Origin: Macrophomina tecta
Taxonomy: Eukaryota > Ascomycota > Dothideomycetes > Botryosphaeriales > Botryosphaeriaceae
Assembly (NCBI GenBank): GCA_024180945.1
Contig: JAKSGN010000010.1
Location: 248,001-312,000 of the forward strand
Direction: 5' to 3'
DNA length: 64,000 nt
In this document: positions 30,952 through 42,740 of the stretch, piece by piece
Position numbering within the stretch: the first letter of the stretch is position 1
Layout of the letters: every line of letters begins with the position of its first letter
The notes under the pieces: generated by a model
What the model was told of the DNA's origin: nothing
The model's database searches: none
The model's input: the letters and a program-made list of their open reading frames with translations, nothing else
Program-made: the position numbers and the translations under genes

Positions 30952-31561
30952 CGCATCTTCCGAGGGTCGCACGTCTACGTCTCCTCTCCTGGCGGTTCCG
31001 TCTTCTCACTTCTTTCCCTCCGTGGCGCTTGTTCTGGCCTGTAAGCTCCGGCGATAAGGGTTGCGAAGTGCACGCACCCATCGCGCCGCGGCAGCTAGCA
31101 GCAATAAGCAGCCGCCACTGCGGGTTGGCTAGCTATTACGGGTGCTTTTTGCTGCTGCGTAACGTAAGACTAGTCACTGACACAGACACCGGTACACAGC
31201 TGCGCTTGCACGAACCAGGCACGAACAGGCTTTTCCTTTACTTACACAAATGCGAGTTTGACAGCATGGCGTGGCATTCTAGGACTTAGGAGTTTACCGT
31301 CTCGCATTTACTCAATAATAATTCAACTACTCTCCGCTTATTACGGTCTTCTCAATCATTTTTCCGGTTCCTACGCCGGAGCTCTCAGCGGGTCGGATCT
31401 TCTGTGTAAGACCAGTTACTAACATATCGGAAGTCGGCACCCCCTCCCATCTCCACTCTTTCCATTACTCCTTACTTTGAGACGCAGACCCTCGTCTTCA
31501 CTGCGTGTTTATTTTTAAAATGTCCACTTGTTCGACATCAGAATTTGCAGCCACAGCATAT

Positions 31562-31581
31562 AAAAAAAAAAAAAAAAAAAA
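31562..31581 (+). repeat. Poly(A) run of 20
   Basis: Twenty uninterrupted A residues followed by gaaggggaaa. Could be a retro-element tail, but no element upstream is recognised. Confidence 0.8.
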
Positions 31582-32669
31582 GAAGGGGAAATGACAAACG
31601 CGGCGTCGGAAGATTGGGACTGAAGAAGGCTCCTCTTACGTTTTCGAGATTTTATTTTGCACATGTTCTACGAAACGCTTGTAGGTTCCTTTTCCTTCAC
31701 ACTATGGCGGATTATGAGAGGCTGCTTATGATTCACTCACTCCACCGCAGTCAACCGCTCCTGGCTTTAAATGCCAAAGCAACCCTTCTGGCCTGAACCT
31801 CCAACCGGGTACGTGCGTACAGTAGCTGTGCGTGTGCATTGCATGACAGCACTGGTCAAGACCGGTCGACAGGCAAGGGCACAAGGAAGTACTACAGTCG
31901 CATTAGCGGCAGCAGAACAGCGCCCACGACATCAGCGGGTCAACGAGGTAGAACTGGCAAGCAGACGCCTGCGACGAACCCACAAAACGGACCAGCAGCG
32001 GAATAGCGGTTTATCCAAACAATCGGAGCGATGCACAAGCAAAGACCAGGATAGTAAGAAAGCTCTCCTCAAGGGCTGTAGTCGCGAGAATTCGAAGAAA
32101 GCCACGGCGGCAGGCAACGTACGTGGGCAAGAACGTGGGGTAGGACGATTTTAGCTAAAAGAGATAGAGTCTGAAAAGCCCATGAATCTATCGCGCAGAC
32201 TAGGAGGCGGTCCAAATGCGCATTCAACTCCGGCCATGCTACTTGGAATAGACTCTGTCATCGAAGTAGAGGTAGATGTGCGGTCGATGGAGCTATAGAG
32301 TAGCAATATCGATTCCCTTTACTCGATATTAAGGTGGCTGTGATTGATGCGGATTGCGATTGGCGTAATACTAATTAGCATTAGTGTAATTCTTGCGATC
32401 TAAAGTGTAGGAAATGAGGCAATAGTGTTTATTAATGACATAGGGGCGCATGGAAGGCCTTGAGGTGGTTTGGACCCTTATTACTATAGTTTATTACGTA
32501 GAATGACGCAAACGGGAGCCGTCCTAGGGGGACAGGAGAGCGTAATTCTGCGCCGTCGGTAACAAAATTGGTCCGCGAATGCGATGCGAGGCATTGGGTG
32601 GAACAACGGTGACCAGCAATGCAGCATACGCAAGTCCGCTAGGAGTTCGGTCAATAAGCCGAGCGAGTA

Positions 32670-32841
32670 CTGTGGTCACATGGGTAAATGTTGTTATTTG
32701 GTGGACCAAGTGACAAGGGGGTCAAGCAGCCTTTGCGAAGCCATTTTAGCCAACCAGCTGTCACGATTCTGCTCGCACGGAACGTTTTGCCCCCTTGTTA
32801 CTCGGCCCACCGAATAACAATATTTACCCATGCGACCCCAG
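32670..32841. repeat. MITE-like hairpin 1 (172 bp, TA-flanked)
   Basis: Inverted arms of about 55 bp: the left begins CTGTGGTCACATGGGTAAAT and the reverse complement of the right begins CTGGGGTCGCATGGGTAAAT. They continue through TTGTTATT, GGTGG and ACAAGGGGG. Nearly all arm differences are transitions. TA flanks both sides (32668-32669 and 32842-32843). No coding sequence. Confidence 0.75.
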
Positions 32842-33399
32842 TAAGTGCACGCGATGAACATCGCAAAGCGACCGAGGCTAGGAGGAGGCGCAGAAGCGGC
32901 CCCACTCGTACAGCTAGAAAGACTGCGTTACAGGAAATGCAGCTGCCCGCGGGGGAAGCGGGAGAGGTTGCCGCTAAGCCCTACAGGACATAGGCGGCCC
33001 GCGGCAATCACTCCGATAATCACCACTTATCGGCTTCTGTCATGCATAAAAGGAGAGACGCTTGTTTTCGCCATCCGATTAAAATGGCATTGATTGCTTG
33101 CTCCCCTAGCAACGCTCGACGACTTCCGATCGCCGAGATCGCAGTTGCATGGCATTTTACTATGTACATCACCTAAGTCGGCCCACTTCTAATGCATGAG
33201 CACCCACCCATCACTCAGAAACTGGCGATTCACACGCTGAAGGCTGGGTGGCCTCTCCTGTGTGCGTACCGGATCGGCTCTCTCAGAGAGGCCTTAACGA
33301 GTTTTCGAGGTAGTGGTCTTAACGAGGTCTTCACAGTCGAAAGCCTCGAGGCAGGTTTCGGACCGAGGGTCTACAACACGTTAGCCATAACAGGTTCTC

Positions 33400-33421
33400 A
33401 AAAAAAAAAAAAAAAAAAAAA
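33400..33421 (+). repeat. Poly(A) run of 22
   Basis: Twenty-two A residues after aacaggttctc. No recognisable retro-element body precedes it. Confidence 0.8.
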
Positions 33422-34186
33422 GTTTCTTTATGTCCTCGCCGCATTTTCAGGTATCTCAGAGCCGGTGCAAGCCCAAGGGTGTCCTATCGTACGCCTAGGG
33501 CGCGTCCATATCGGCTGGCTAGATAGGGCCAGCGTCAGGCCTGACTGTAAACCATGTAGTCGTACGTCGGGTGGTTTTCGTATCCCAGTATTACTTGAAA
33601 GCCTCCCTAAATGGCTAGTCGCGGTGGCGGTCGGCGCGTAGGTGAAAAGTTTTCACCGCGTCGAAGCCGCACTCCAAACAGTCTACAATGGCGTGTTACA
33701 GGCTACCAGCCCTCACCTCTGCTTTTGGCTACTCACAAGAGACGCTCCTCTAATGCGACGAGGAAGCGTGCAGTAGGATTTCGCGGTCCCGAGTCACATC
33801 ACTTATGTCAGTCTTTGTCCGCTAAAGCCCCGCCGTTGTGTCAGACATCATATTACGAAGCGCTGCTGTCGATCGGTGGCGCGCTCGTAATGTATTCGCT
33901 ATTGCGCGGGCCTTGCAGAGCGGAGGGCTCTGCCGCTAAAAGCCCTACCGCTAAGAGCCACCAGCCATGCTGGCACAAGGCTCGTCGACAAGTGTATCCA
34001 TAGAACAACAACCCTTCGGCATCACATCCCGCTCCAGCCTAACCCATTTATTCTCTGTACGTACGTTGCTTGCGTCCGCGTTCTTTTTTTTTTTGGTGCG
34101 ATCGACAGTTGCATGCGTGCCCTTGGCCAGGTGCCGATCTGCAACATCAACGGCGCTTCCCCAACCACACAATCACTGCGGTCTTA

Positions 34187-34352
34187 CAAGGGGGGCTCAT
34201 GTTCGGACTGCCAGTGGGGCGTACTGTCCTTACGCTGATTACACCCTCCATAGAAATTTCTAGACCGAGGCAGGTCAAGCGGTGGCCGTTATAAGCAAAA
34301 TTCGCAGCGGAACCTATTGACCTATTGGCAGCCCGAACATGGTTCCCCCTTG
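34187..34352. repeat. MITE-like hairpin 2 (166 bp, TA-flanked)
   Basis: The left arm CAAGGGGGGCTCATGTTCGG pairs with a right arm whose reverse complement is CAAGGGGGAACCATGTTCGG. Similarity continues through CTGCCA, about 27 of 32 positions. TA flanks at 34185-34186 and 34353-34354. No coding sequence. Confidence 0.7.
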
Positions 34353-34637
34353 TACCCATCTAACACAGGTAGGATCGGCGTGCACGAACAGGTCAATGCC
34401 TAGCCTACTATAAATTAGATCGCCCTCGCACGGCATAAAGGTCACTTAACCTCCTCTTATCACAGCGCACCCCAGGTTGATCTCTGAAGGGTTTATCGCT
34501 CTATATACACGAAGCTAAAGCTTAAGAAGAAAACAAGGAGAGAGATAAAGGAGCCAGTTTACTAGCTTAAAGAGAGGAGATCTACGTCACGTGTCCGCCG
34601 AAGAGGCTCTAAGGCTTTCCATCTCATCCTAGTCCAG

Positions 34638-35948
34638 ATGTTACGAACCGAAAAGTTCGATTGTGAAACCACTGCAAGTGTCGCCGCAGTCGATACCAGG
34701 GTGGAACTCACTTCTAATTCGAATTTCTCGGCCCTACAATGTCTGCGGACGAAGATGGTGGGGGCGGATACGCGACCGTTGGCGCGTCTTCAGGAACGCC
34801 CCGACTATCGTGCCCTCCACACCGGCAAACCAACAGCGCAGCGAAGGGCTCGCGCGACCACCGTATCCGACCTACCTAGCGATTCTACCCTGGACGACGT
34901 TATTGGCCTGCTCAATGTCATTGTTACGCAGAATGACCGGCTTGCCGAGCGGAATGAAGAGCTTACGGAGCAGGTGGCCAGGAACGAAGACGAGATCAGG
35001 CGCCTGCGCAGCGCGCTCGAGACGTCTGAGGAAACACAGGCCAAGATAGAGGAACGCATGGGGAAGATAGAGAAGCAGTTGGCGGCTCTCGTAGAGTCGA
35101 CGCGCAGGAACCTAAGCTCGCAGTCCCAGATCAACGCCACGTACGCGAACGTGCTCCGAGGAGGTCCGCCGATACCAGCAAATACCAGCCCGTCGTCCAT
35201 CGCCGCTGTCCCAGTGCGCACGAACCACGCGATTGTCCCTAAGGCTCAGATGATGCCGCCCGCGATCGAGCTCGATCTCACCAACGCCAACGTCGAAGCC
35301 GCAAGCCCTGGGGATATCCGCGCGCGGCTGCAGACAGCGCTAGAGAATCAGGAAGCCACAAAGGAGGTCAAGTACTACGGAATCACAGGGAACCCGAACG
35401 AAGCGGCCAAGGTGCGCGTTTTCTTTAGGACGGAAGAGGACGAAGAGCGCGTCAGGTCGAACCTCGGATGGCTAGAGACGGCCTTCCGTGGAGCGAGGAT
35501 CCGTGGTCGCCAGTAGCACCCAGTCAAGGTAGACAATGTCAACAAGATAGCCATTCTAAACGATAACCGCACTACGGTGCGCGCCGATGCATGCGAGAAG
35601 ATTAGCACCGAGAACGACGTCGAAGTAACGCAGGTCCGTTGGCTGAGCAAGCCAAGCAGCCGCCTCTACGGGTCGGCGGTGATCTACCTTGCTAAGAAAA
35701 GCGAGGCCGACTCACTCCTTGCCAGGAGAGTGATCGATGTAGGCGGAGAGGCGGCGTATACTAATGTATTTAAACACCGCCCGCGTCCAAGACGCTGCTT
35801 TAAGTGCCAGAGCTACGACCATCTACAGTTCCGCTGCCGAGGAGAAGAACGATACGCGAAATACGTAGATGTCGGCCAGGGAAGACGGCTACTCGTCGAC
35901 GACGGTAAAGTGCGCCGCCTGCGGCGGTCCGCACAGGGCAGACTATAG
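34638..35948 (+). pseudogene. LINE 2 ORF1 (Gag-like), one internal stop
   Basis: Residues about 90-165 form a heptad-rich coiled coil (VTQNDRLAERNEELTEQVAR, EIRRLRSALETSEETQAKIE). After residue 292 a TAG at 35515-35517 interrupts a frame that continues HPVKVDNVNKIAIL to a CCHC knuckle CFKCQSYDHLQFRC near 35802-35843. The stop most simply reflects TGG-to-TAG (RGRQ-W-HPVKV). ORF1 proteins of this class bind the LINE RNA. The reading end near 35948 is approximate. Confidence 0.8.
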
Positions 35949-35998
35949 AGGCTGCCCGGAGTATAACAAGCTCTTGCGCGAAATGCTTTACCAGCGTA

Positions 35999-38900
35999 AT
36001 GAGTAGGTCGCTCAAGGTGATCCACGCGAATTTAGGAAAAAATGGGACAGCGCAGTATAGCCTACTAAATAACGAAGACCTTAGCGATTTTAGCATTATT
36101 TTTATCTCGGAGCCAAGCTGTTTTCGCGAGCCTAGCCGTAAGATCGTGGTAGCACCCGTCACTTATTCGTACTGGAAATAACTACTACCGACAACGTTAC
36201 GGCACAGCCGCTATCCTTACCGTTCTATAATGTGGATTCGCAAAGACATGTAAGCCAGGCAGATAGCGGTGCCCTCGCCCGATATTATAGCCGCAGTTAT
36301 TATACGGCGGGACCGGATTATTTTTATAGCAGCCGTATACGTCGCCAACAAAGAGAACGCGGCCGACCTAGAGCTTACTAGCGCGCTTGACCGCCTTCGA
36401 ACGGCGATCACACAGATAAGAAGCCAAACCAACGGGGTGCTGGAGCTCCTCATCTGCGGTGACTTTAATAGACACGATTAGCTGTGGGGAGGCGAGCTTG
36501 TGTATGGCTCACCACGCAATGGAGAGGGCGCGCCGATAATCGATTTTATGGAAGACTTTTACCTGCAGAGCCTGCTGCCTAGAGGCACGGCCACGTACGA
36601 GTCGGCCGGATATAGCTCTACGATCGATCTTATTCTGGCGTCTCCGCGGCTAACGGAAGATATAAGCGATTGCCGTCTTGCTAGCATAGCATACGGACAT
36701 GATTATCTGGCTATTGAAGCCTATTTCGAGACTGACGTGCCTTATTAGCAACTAGAAGCGCAATACACGTTCCATAGCGCCAACTAGGAGGCCGTTAGAA
36801 GCGTTGTAAGGAAAAAGCTTATCGAGGAGCCACCTCCGGATACCCAAGACATTGAAAGCTTCACCAACTACCTATCCGGAATAGTATCGGCAGCCCTGCA
36901 GCGCTGCGTCCCCAAAGCCAGACCGTTACCATACGTGAAGAAGTGGCGGACGGCGGACCTTACTTAACTGCGCAGGTTATTCACCTACTTCAGAAACCAA
37001 GCGAGAGCGCGCCGGAGGTGGGGCTCGCCGGACGCCTGGCTGGAAACACAGGCAAGGGAAGCAGCGAAGAGATTCCATGACACTATGAGGCGCCAGAAGC
37101 GAAGGTGCTGGAAGGACTTTCTCGCAGAGCCGACCAACATCTGGAAAGCGGCTAAGTATCTCACCGAGCCGGGAAGCAGCGGGTTCGCTCAGATTACACG
37201 CCTTGAAAACCAGGGGCGGCTACGCGGAGTCCTGCAAGGAGATCTCCGAAACACTAATAAAGAGCTTCTTCCCGGAGCTCCCTGAAGTGCGGAGGAACAC
37301 TCAGGCCGAGGCGGCTCAGAGCCCTGGCGAGCAGATCGAACATGCCCCGCTGACAGTGGAAGAAGTAAAGGAAGCCTTTTTCCGGGCCAGTCCATTCAAA
37401 GCACCGGGCGTAGATGGGATTCCCGCGGTCGTGTGGCGCGAGCTCTGGCCAGTGGTTGGTAAGCATATCCACCAGCTGTTCAACGAATCTTTGTTGCAGG
37501 GCCGCTTGCCCAGCCGCTGGTGTGTCGCGAAGATTGTCCCGCTGCGCAAGACAGGAAAGTCAGCGGAGATGCCGCAAGGATACAGGCCAATCTCGCTGTT
37601 GTCGACGCTGGGGAAAGCGTTGGAGTCAGTGGTGGCAGAGAGGATCTCTGCTCTGGCGGAAGAGCACTCCCTGCTACCCAAGAATCACTTTGGTGGTAGA
37701 AAGCAACGGTCCACTGTACAGGCACTGACAGCCCTCCAACAACGCATCTACGACGCGTGGCGCGAGGGCAAGGTCCTCTCGCTCCTGTCGTTCGACGTCA
37801 AGGGAGCTTACAACGGCGTAGCTCGAGAGGTGCTCCTCCGGTGGATCCGACAAAGGAGGATCTCAGAAGCCTTGGTGAAGTGGGTGGAAGCTTTTTGCTC
37901 TAATAGGAGCGCCTCAGTAGTGGTAAACGGCAAGGCATCCAGGGTCATGGACCTGCCACAGGCAGGGCTTCCGCAGGGGTCGCCTCTCTCGCCGATATTG
38001 TTTCTATTCTTCAACGCCGACTTAGTACAGTCTGTCACTAACAAGAACAAAGGAGCTATTGCCTTTATCGACGACTACAGCGTCTGGATCACCGGCCCGT
38101 CCGCAAGCGAAAACGTGGCGAAGCTCTAAAGAACGGTGGTGGCGCGGGCTGAAGAGTGGGAAGCGACGAGCGGCGCAACGTTCGAAGCGGAGAAGACGAC
38201 GCTCATCCACCTCACGCGGAACGCGCAGAGGCTGTCGCTCCAGCCGATCGTAGTGAAAGGAGAGGAAGTATCCCCAAAAGCGCAGGCTAAGATTCTCGGC
38301 GTCGTCTTCGATCAGGAACTCCGATTTAAGGCCCATGCGGGGAGGATCGCGAAGAGGGGCGTCCAGGCAGCCACGGCGCTAAAGAGACTACAGGGCCTCC
38401 GACCGAGCAGCGGGCGCCAGCTCTTCTCAGTCACAGTAGCCCCAGCAGTCGACTATGCGGCTCCAGTATGGGCGCCACTCGTGAAATCACTGGAGGCAGT
38501 GCAGAGGATCGCGGGCAGAGCAATCACCGGGGCGTTCCGGACGGTAGCGTTGCCCATCCTCGAAGCCGAAGCAGCGATCCTACCTGTCACAATCCGCCTC
38601 GACCAACAGCTGCTTCGATTCTGGGTCAGCTGTCACACGCTGCCGCAGAAACACCCGTTCTGGAAGCTAAAGCGTGCGATCGACCCGGCCAACAAGAGGT
38701 TCGTGTCCCCGCTACAGCGGATAATGCTGATGGCTAGAGAAATCGACGCTGAAAGCCTCGAAACGATCCGCCCATTTGTAAGGATGCCCTGGGCCGACAG
38801 GCCGGTTGTTCAGTTCGAGTCTTTTGAGGTGGCAAAGCTCCGAGCCGGTTCTCCGCCAGAATCAGAGGTGGCCATCTTCACGCATGGCTTGCAACGGAAC

Positions 38901-39845
38901 GGAAAGGCTGGCATCGGCATCTCTTGCGCAGACAGCAAGGGCACGACCATCGTTGCTCACTCGTCTATAGTCGGCAAATATGACTGTGTAGACGCCCTTT
39001 TCGCAGAGCTTCAGGCAATCCACCAGGCCGTGGAGCTGATACATGGCACGTGGTCGACCGCGATGGTGGCTGAATATCCCGAAGCAGCCAAGGTAAGACA
39101 CGCCATCTATAGTAACAGCAAGACAGCCCTTCGTCTCCTCCGCAGGCCGCGACAAATGCCGCGTCAGGAAATTATTAGAAGTACTCTCCGCTTATTAGAC
39201 CGGATCAAATGCAACAAAGGGCCGCCCGTCGAGTTCAGATGGGTGCCAGCGCACGAAGGGATTGCAGGGAGCGAGAAGGCGCACAGCCTGGCACTACAAG
39301 CCACGAAAAGCAACCAAGAGCCTCCGTTAAACAGTCTACTACGGCCGTTAGCACTGGCTCAGTGCAAGGAAATCACGTTGAAGCTATGGAGGGAAATTTT
39401 CGAAGCTTGTAAGGTCGGCGAGTCGATCCGCAAGCTTGACCGCGCGTTGGCATACCTTCACACTAAACAGCTCTATGACCAACTAAACCACAAAGAAGCA
39501 GCAGTAGTCGCACAGTTGAGGACGTCGAAAGCGAGCCTGAACGAACCATTGTACAAAATCAAGCGAGTAGAGGCACCCTCGTGTGATTGCGGAGCAGAGA
39601 AGGAAACAGTTAAGCACTTCCTAGATTGTCCGCGCTGGATGGATCTACGCGCTAGATTACAGATTGATCTGGGAAGTAGATTCGGTGATCTCGCGTTTAT
39701 GCTAGGCGGATGGTCGGGCACGAGAAAGCCCGACGGTAGGTTTGCAGATGGGCCGCCGGAGAAGTGGCGGGCAGACATGCGCGCAGTCAAAACAACGGCG
39801 GCATTTGCTCTAGCCACTGGAAGACTGATCACACCCAAAGACTGA
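35999..39845 (+). pseudogene. LINE 2 ORF2 (endonuclease-RT-RNase H), multiple breaks
   Basis: The endonuclease starts MSRSLKVIHANLGKNGTAQY and includes LLICGDFNRHD. It has stops near 36181, 36481 and 36748 and a frameshift near 37200-37285. Reverse transcriptase (37203-38129) is well preserved: KAPGVDGIPAVVWRE, GYRPISLLSTLGKALE, LLSFDVKGAYNGV, GLPQGSPLSPILF and catalytic FIDDY. After a stop at 38127 the RNase H part (38136-39845) reads IFTHGLQ, YSNSKTAL and WVPAHEGIAGSEKAHSLA. Here the usual TDG, SDS and NE-AD residues are changed, so nuclease activity is lost. A terminal CDCGAEKETVKHFLDCPRW zinc motif remains. Confidence 0.85.
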
Positions 39846-40186
39846 GAGCTCAATTCTTCTCAAGGCAAATTAACTCCTTCTCCAGCCAGCCGTCACGCCG
39901 CTACAGGGACTGACAGCACTCGAGAAGTGGTCTCGAAGGGGATGGTATTAGGGGTGCATGGAGGATAGCTCTACTTTCATATTTCCTTCCTTCTATTCCT
40001 CACGTTTTGTTTAGCCTTATCTGTTAGTGCTTTTGTCCGTCTATTTTCAGATTGTTGAACAGGAAGGAGGAATGGTTTCTTTGTATACAGCGTGCTGGGC
40101 TTCGAATGAACCGGGATCCTAATGTAGCTTAGCGTAGAATAGCGCTCCTTGTCCCTATGGTCTGCTGAGGCCGACGGGGTGTATGA

Positions 40187-40214
40187 ATCATCATCATCAT
40201 CATCATCATCATCA
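40187..40214 (+). repeat. (ATC)n LINE tail
   Basis: About nine ATC units at the end of LINE 2, the expected simple-repeat tail of Tad-like elements. Confidence 0.85.
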
Positions 40215-41057
40215 CTACTAACTTATCTTTACAAGAGTCACTTTTTGTGTGCAAACAGTCACCCTTTGGGCGGGTGTGGCCCGTAACGTCACAAATCGTC
40301 CCGGATCTTCCATGCAATAGACAGGGGATCCCGTCGAACATCCGCCAAGCCTTCTACGGCCCATTTACGAATCCCCTCTTCTCCTCCTCTTCTGCTGTGC
40401 CGCAATGCTGCCTTCGAAGTACAGGCTGTCCTCGCCTCGCACGCCCGTTGCCTTGTACGTTTCCTCCTCTGTTTGGAATACTGATCATTCCCCGCCGTAC
40501 CTCACGCGCCCGCCGCCTCCTCGACCTCCTTGACCTCCTTGACCTCGAAATACAGGCTATCTCCCACTACACCGAAGAATGCTATCCTCGTCGCTATTAC
40601 CGCAAACCTGACGAGCTTAGGCAACTAGCACCCACATAAAAAATATCTATTCTCCAACAATATTAGAGTCAGGACGAGACTTCTAATACACCGTTATAAT
40701 ACGCTTATCGTCTAGCCACAAGGACTTTATGACCCCACGGCGAGATCCCGCAGGGGAAGAAGGCCCACAGGGACAAGTGAAAAATCCAGGAAACCGTCTT
40801 TGGGCGCAGAGGACTATAGCCTAGCGGAATAATCGTACACAGACGCATGTTGGTGTTCGCTAGGTGGCTCGAGGAGTAGGATGGCCCGAGGACTAGTAGA
40901 ACACGTTAGCAAGAATCTTTTTATTCATTGCTACGACGAATAACCGTTTTGTAGCCCAGCCCCATCTGCCCTCACATCCATTGCTTTGCTGATGCGAGTG
41001 GTATCAACTAAAATATTATAGGCGCGCCTTGCAAACGTCTTCACCGCCCAGGCTACC
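40215..41057. other. Intergenic, nothing recognised
   Basis: A 130-codon open stretch at 40247-40639 ends in an RRLLDLLDLLDLE repeat but has no recognisable domain. I leave it uncalled. Confidence 0.35.
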
Positions 41058-41710
41058 CTAACCGTCCTGGTCGCCCGTGGCGCCCAAATCCGCGGGACCG
41101 TTACCGTCGTTACTTTGGTTGTTCTCGCCATCGCCGCCCCGAAAGAAGTTCCAAGCCCCCACCGCTACGCCCCCAACCGCCGCGCCAGCCTGTACCGCCC
41201 CGCCCACAACCGCCACCCCGTATCCCCCCATCGCCGCGCTCTGGAACGTCGCGAAAACGCTGTGCGCCGCGACCGAGGCGCCCTGCGCGCCTGCGGCCAA
41301 CGAACCTACCCATTTAAAAAAAATCACTAAGTCAGTAAACAAGTGCTGACAATGTACATGCATGAAGAGGAAACGTCTAAGCACAACTCACCAGCGGCTG
41401 GCCCAGCAGCCGTGAACCCGGCAGCTCCGAGCAGCGGCCCCGCGACGACGAAAGGCGCGGCGAAGACGACGCCGTTCGCGACGTAGAAAGCCGTTTGGTA
41501 GGGATGCTCGGTTATGTAGTCCTGGATGTGCTTAGGGGCTTGATCCCACTCGATACCGGCGACTCTGTCGCGTGCGTTGGAGCCGGCGTTGTGGAAGAAC
41601 TGCTGCGTGCCGACGAAGGCGCTCCGCATGGAGTCCATGGGCTGTGCGTTGGAAGCGGCGTTTCGGAAGAGCTGCTGCGCCCCAGCGAGGGCATTCTGCA
41701 TGGAATTCAT
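41058..41710 (-). CDS. Ifi-6-16 (ISG12/IFI27-like) family small membrane protein
   Basis: Two exons (41710-41392 and 41305-41058) join across an 86-bp GTGAGT...GGTAG intron to give about 188 residues. The C-terminal half is the glycine/alanine-rich hydrophobic Ifi-6-16 domain: VVAGPLLGAAGFTAAGPAAG, then SLAAGAQGASVAAHSVFATF and QSAAMGGYGVAVVGGAVQAG. The N-terminus contains two tandem 24-residue units starting PMNSMQNALAGAQQLFRNAA and PMDSMRSAFVGTQQFFHNAG. The frame is open upstream to 41890 but without an ATG, so the start at 41710 (or an upstream exon) is uncertain. Animal relatives act at mitochondrial and nuclear membranes; the fungal role is unknown. Confidence 0.75.
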
Positions 41711-42740
41711 GGGCTGCGAGCTGTTCAGATGTTCAAGACTGCGGTAGAGGCTGGAAAGGAGTTGTGGGAAGACTCTGGGAATGACAGCGGCGAGTGTTGT
41801 TGCTGGGAAATACAGGGCCAGGCTGACACTGCAAGTCACCCCGCACCTAGTCCCACGCGTGTCGTGGCGGGTTTCACTCTCACCAAACACTACTCTGAAT
41901 TTTGACCGTCAGTTCCAACGCTATGACGGCTTTCCGCTATTTTAAACCTGCTCTAGGGCCTCTTAACTTATGCTTAATATTTTTCTACGTCGCATCCTCG
42001 ACTCTCGCTGCAATACGCGATGAATGATCCCTGTCGGCTAAGTCATTATCACAGCGGCGCAGCACATCAAAGACTTTTCAGCCCTGCGCATACGTAGCTG
42101 TAGTTTCAGTGGTTTATTTTGAAGATAGTGGGTTTGTGTAGGCGACCGGAAATCAATGATCGCTTACGTTATACTTCGGGCGGCGTGACCCCGATTCCTG
42201 CCCTGAGGAGCGACACCCATAATTCCCATTTCCCGCTTGCTGGCCCTGAGCGTGCTGTAACCACAGAGCAGGCGAGTCGCAGAAACCTAATGTTGGCGCA
42301 TTGCAAGGCTACCCCTGCTTGGAGATTTCAGAATAGTTTCGCACTACTATAGTTCGCTAGGGGATCTGCTGCATAAAGGAGGCCGTCGCCTCACTACCGA
42401 GCACTTTCTTGCTCATGCGATCAATCACGTCTACCTTTCTCCAACGCCTATTTTTTTATGGGTAGATACTTAGCAGGCGACACAGTGTACAATATCCGTT
42501 TTCGATTCCGAGTTGCATTCTATCCAAATTTCGAGGAGAGGAATGGGGTATGTTTACTGCCAATATTTGCAGGCCGTGTATGTCAAATATACTTCGGAAC
42601 CATATGGTTTTCCAAAAAATTATACTCGATAGGTCCACTGACCCTTATTTCTCAAAACTATATCTTCTACGGAGCATGCATATGCAACCTCCTAGGACAT
42701 CATTAAGGCAGCTCCATTCTGCTATTTCCCGTAACATCGC
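41711..42740. other. Intergenic
   Basis: Upstream of the Ifi-6-16-like gene the reading frame stays open to 41890. Beyond that I see no gene or repeat. Confidence 0.35.

Larger units (their letters stand above)
30952..34480. other. Gene-poor region with poly(A) tracts and hairpin MITEs
   Basis: Open stretches up to 190 codons are present but are low-complexity or lack any domain and intron support. The identifiable contents are A-runs at 31562-31581 and 33400-33421 and two inverted-repeat elements (32670-32841 and 34187-34352). Confidence 0.5.
34500..40214 (+). mobile_element. Tad-type LINE 2, decayed
   Basis: A two-ORF LINE on the plus strand: ORF1 with coiled coil and CCHC knuckle, ORF2 with endonuclease, reverse transcriptase, RNase H and a C-terminal zinc motif. 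It ends in an (ATC)n tail at 40187-40214. The 5' boundary is approximate because no target duplication was found. Confidence 0.85.

Noticed and set aside
31771..32154. 127-codon basic open frame in the gene-poor region
   Set aside because: No domain, no intron signals and compositionally biased; not supported as a gene.
34638..39845. LINE 2 considered as an active element
   Set aside because: Several in-frame stops, at least one frameshift, and RNase H catalytic residues replaced.
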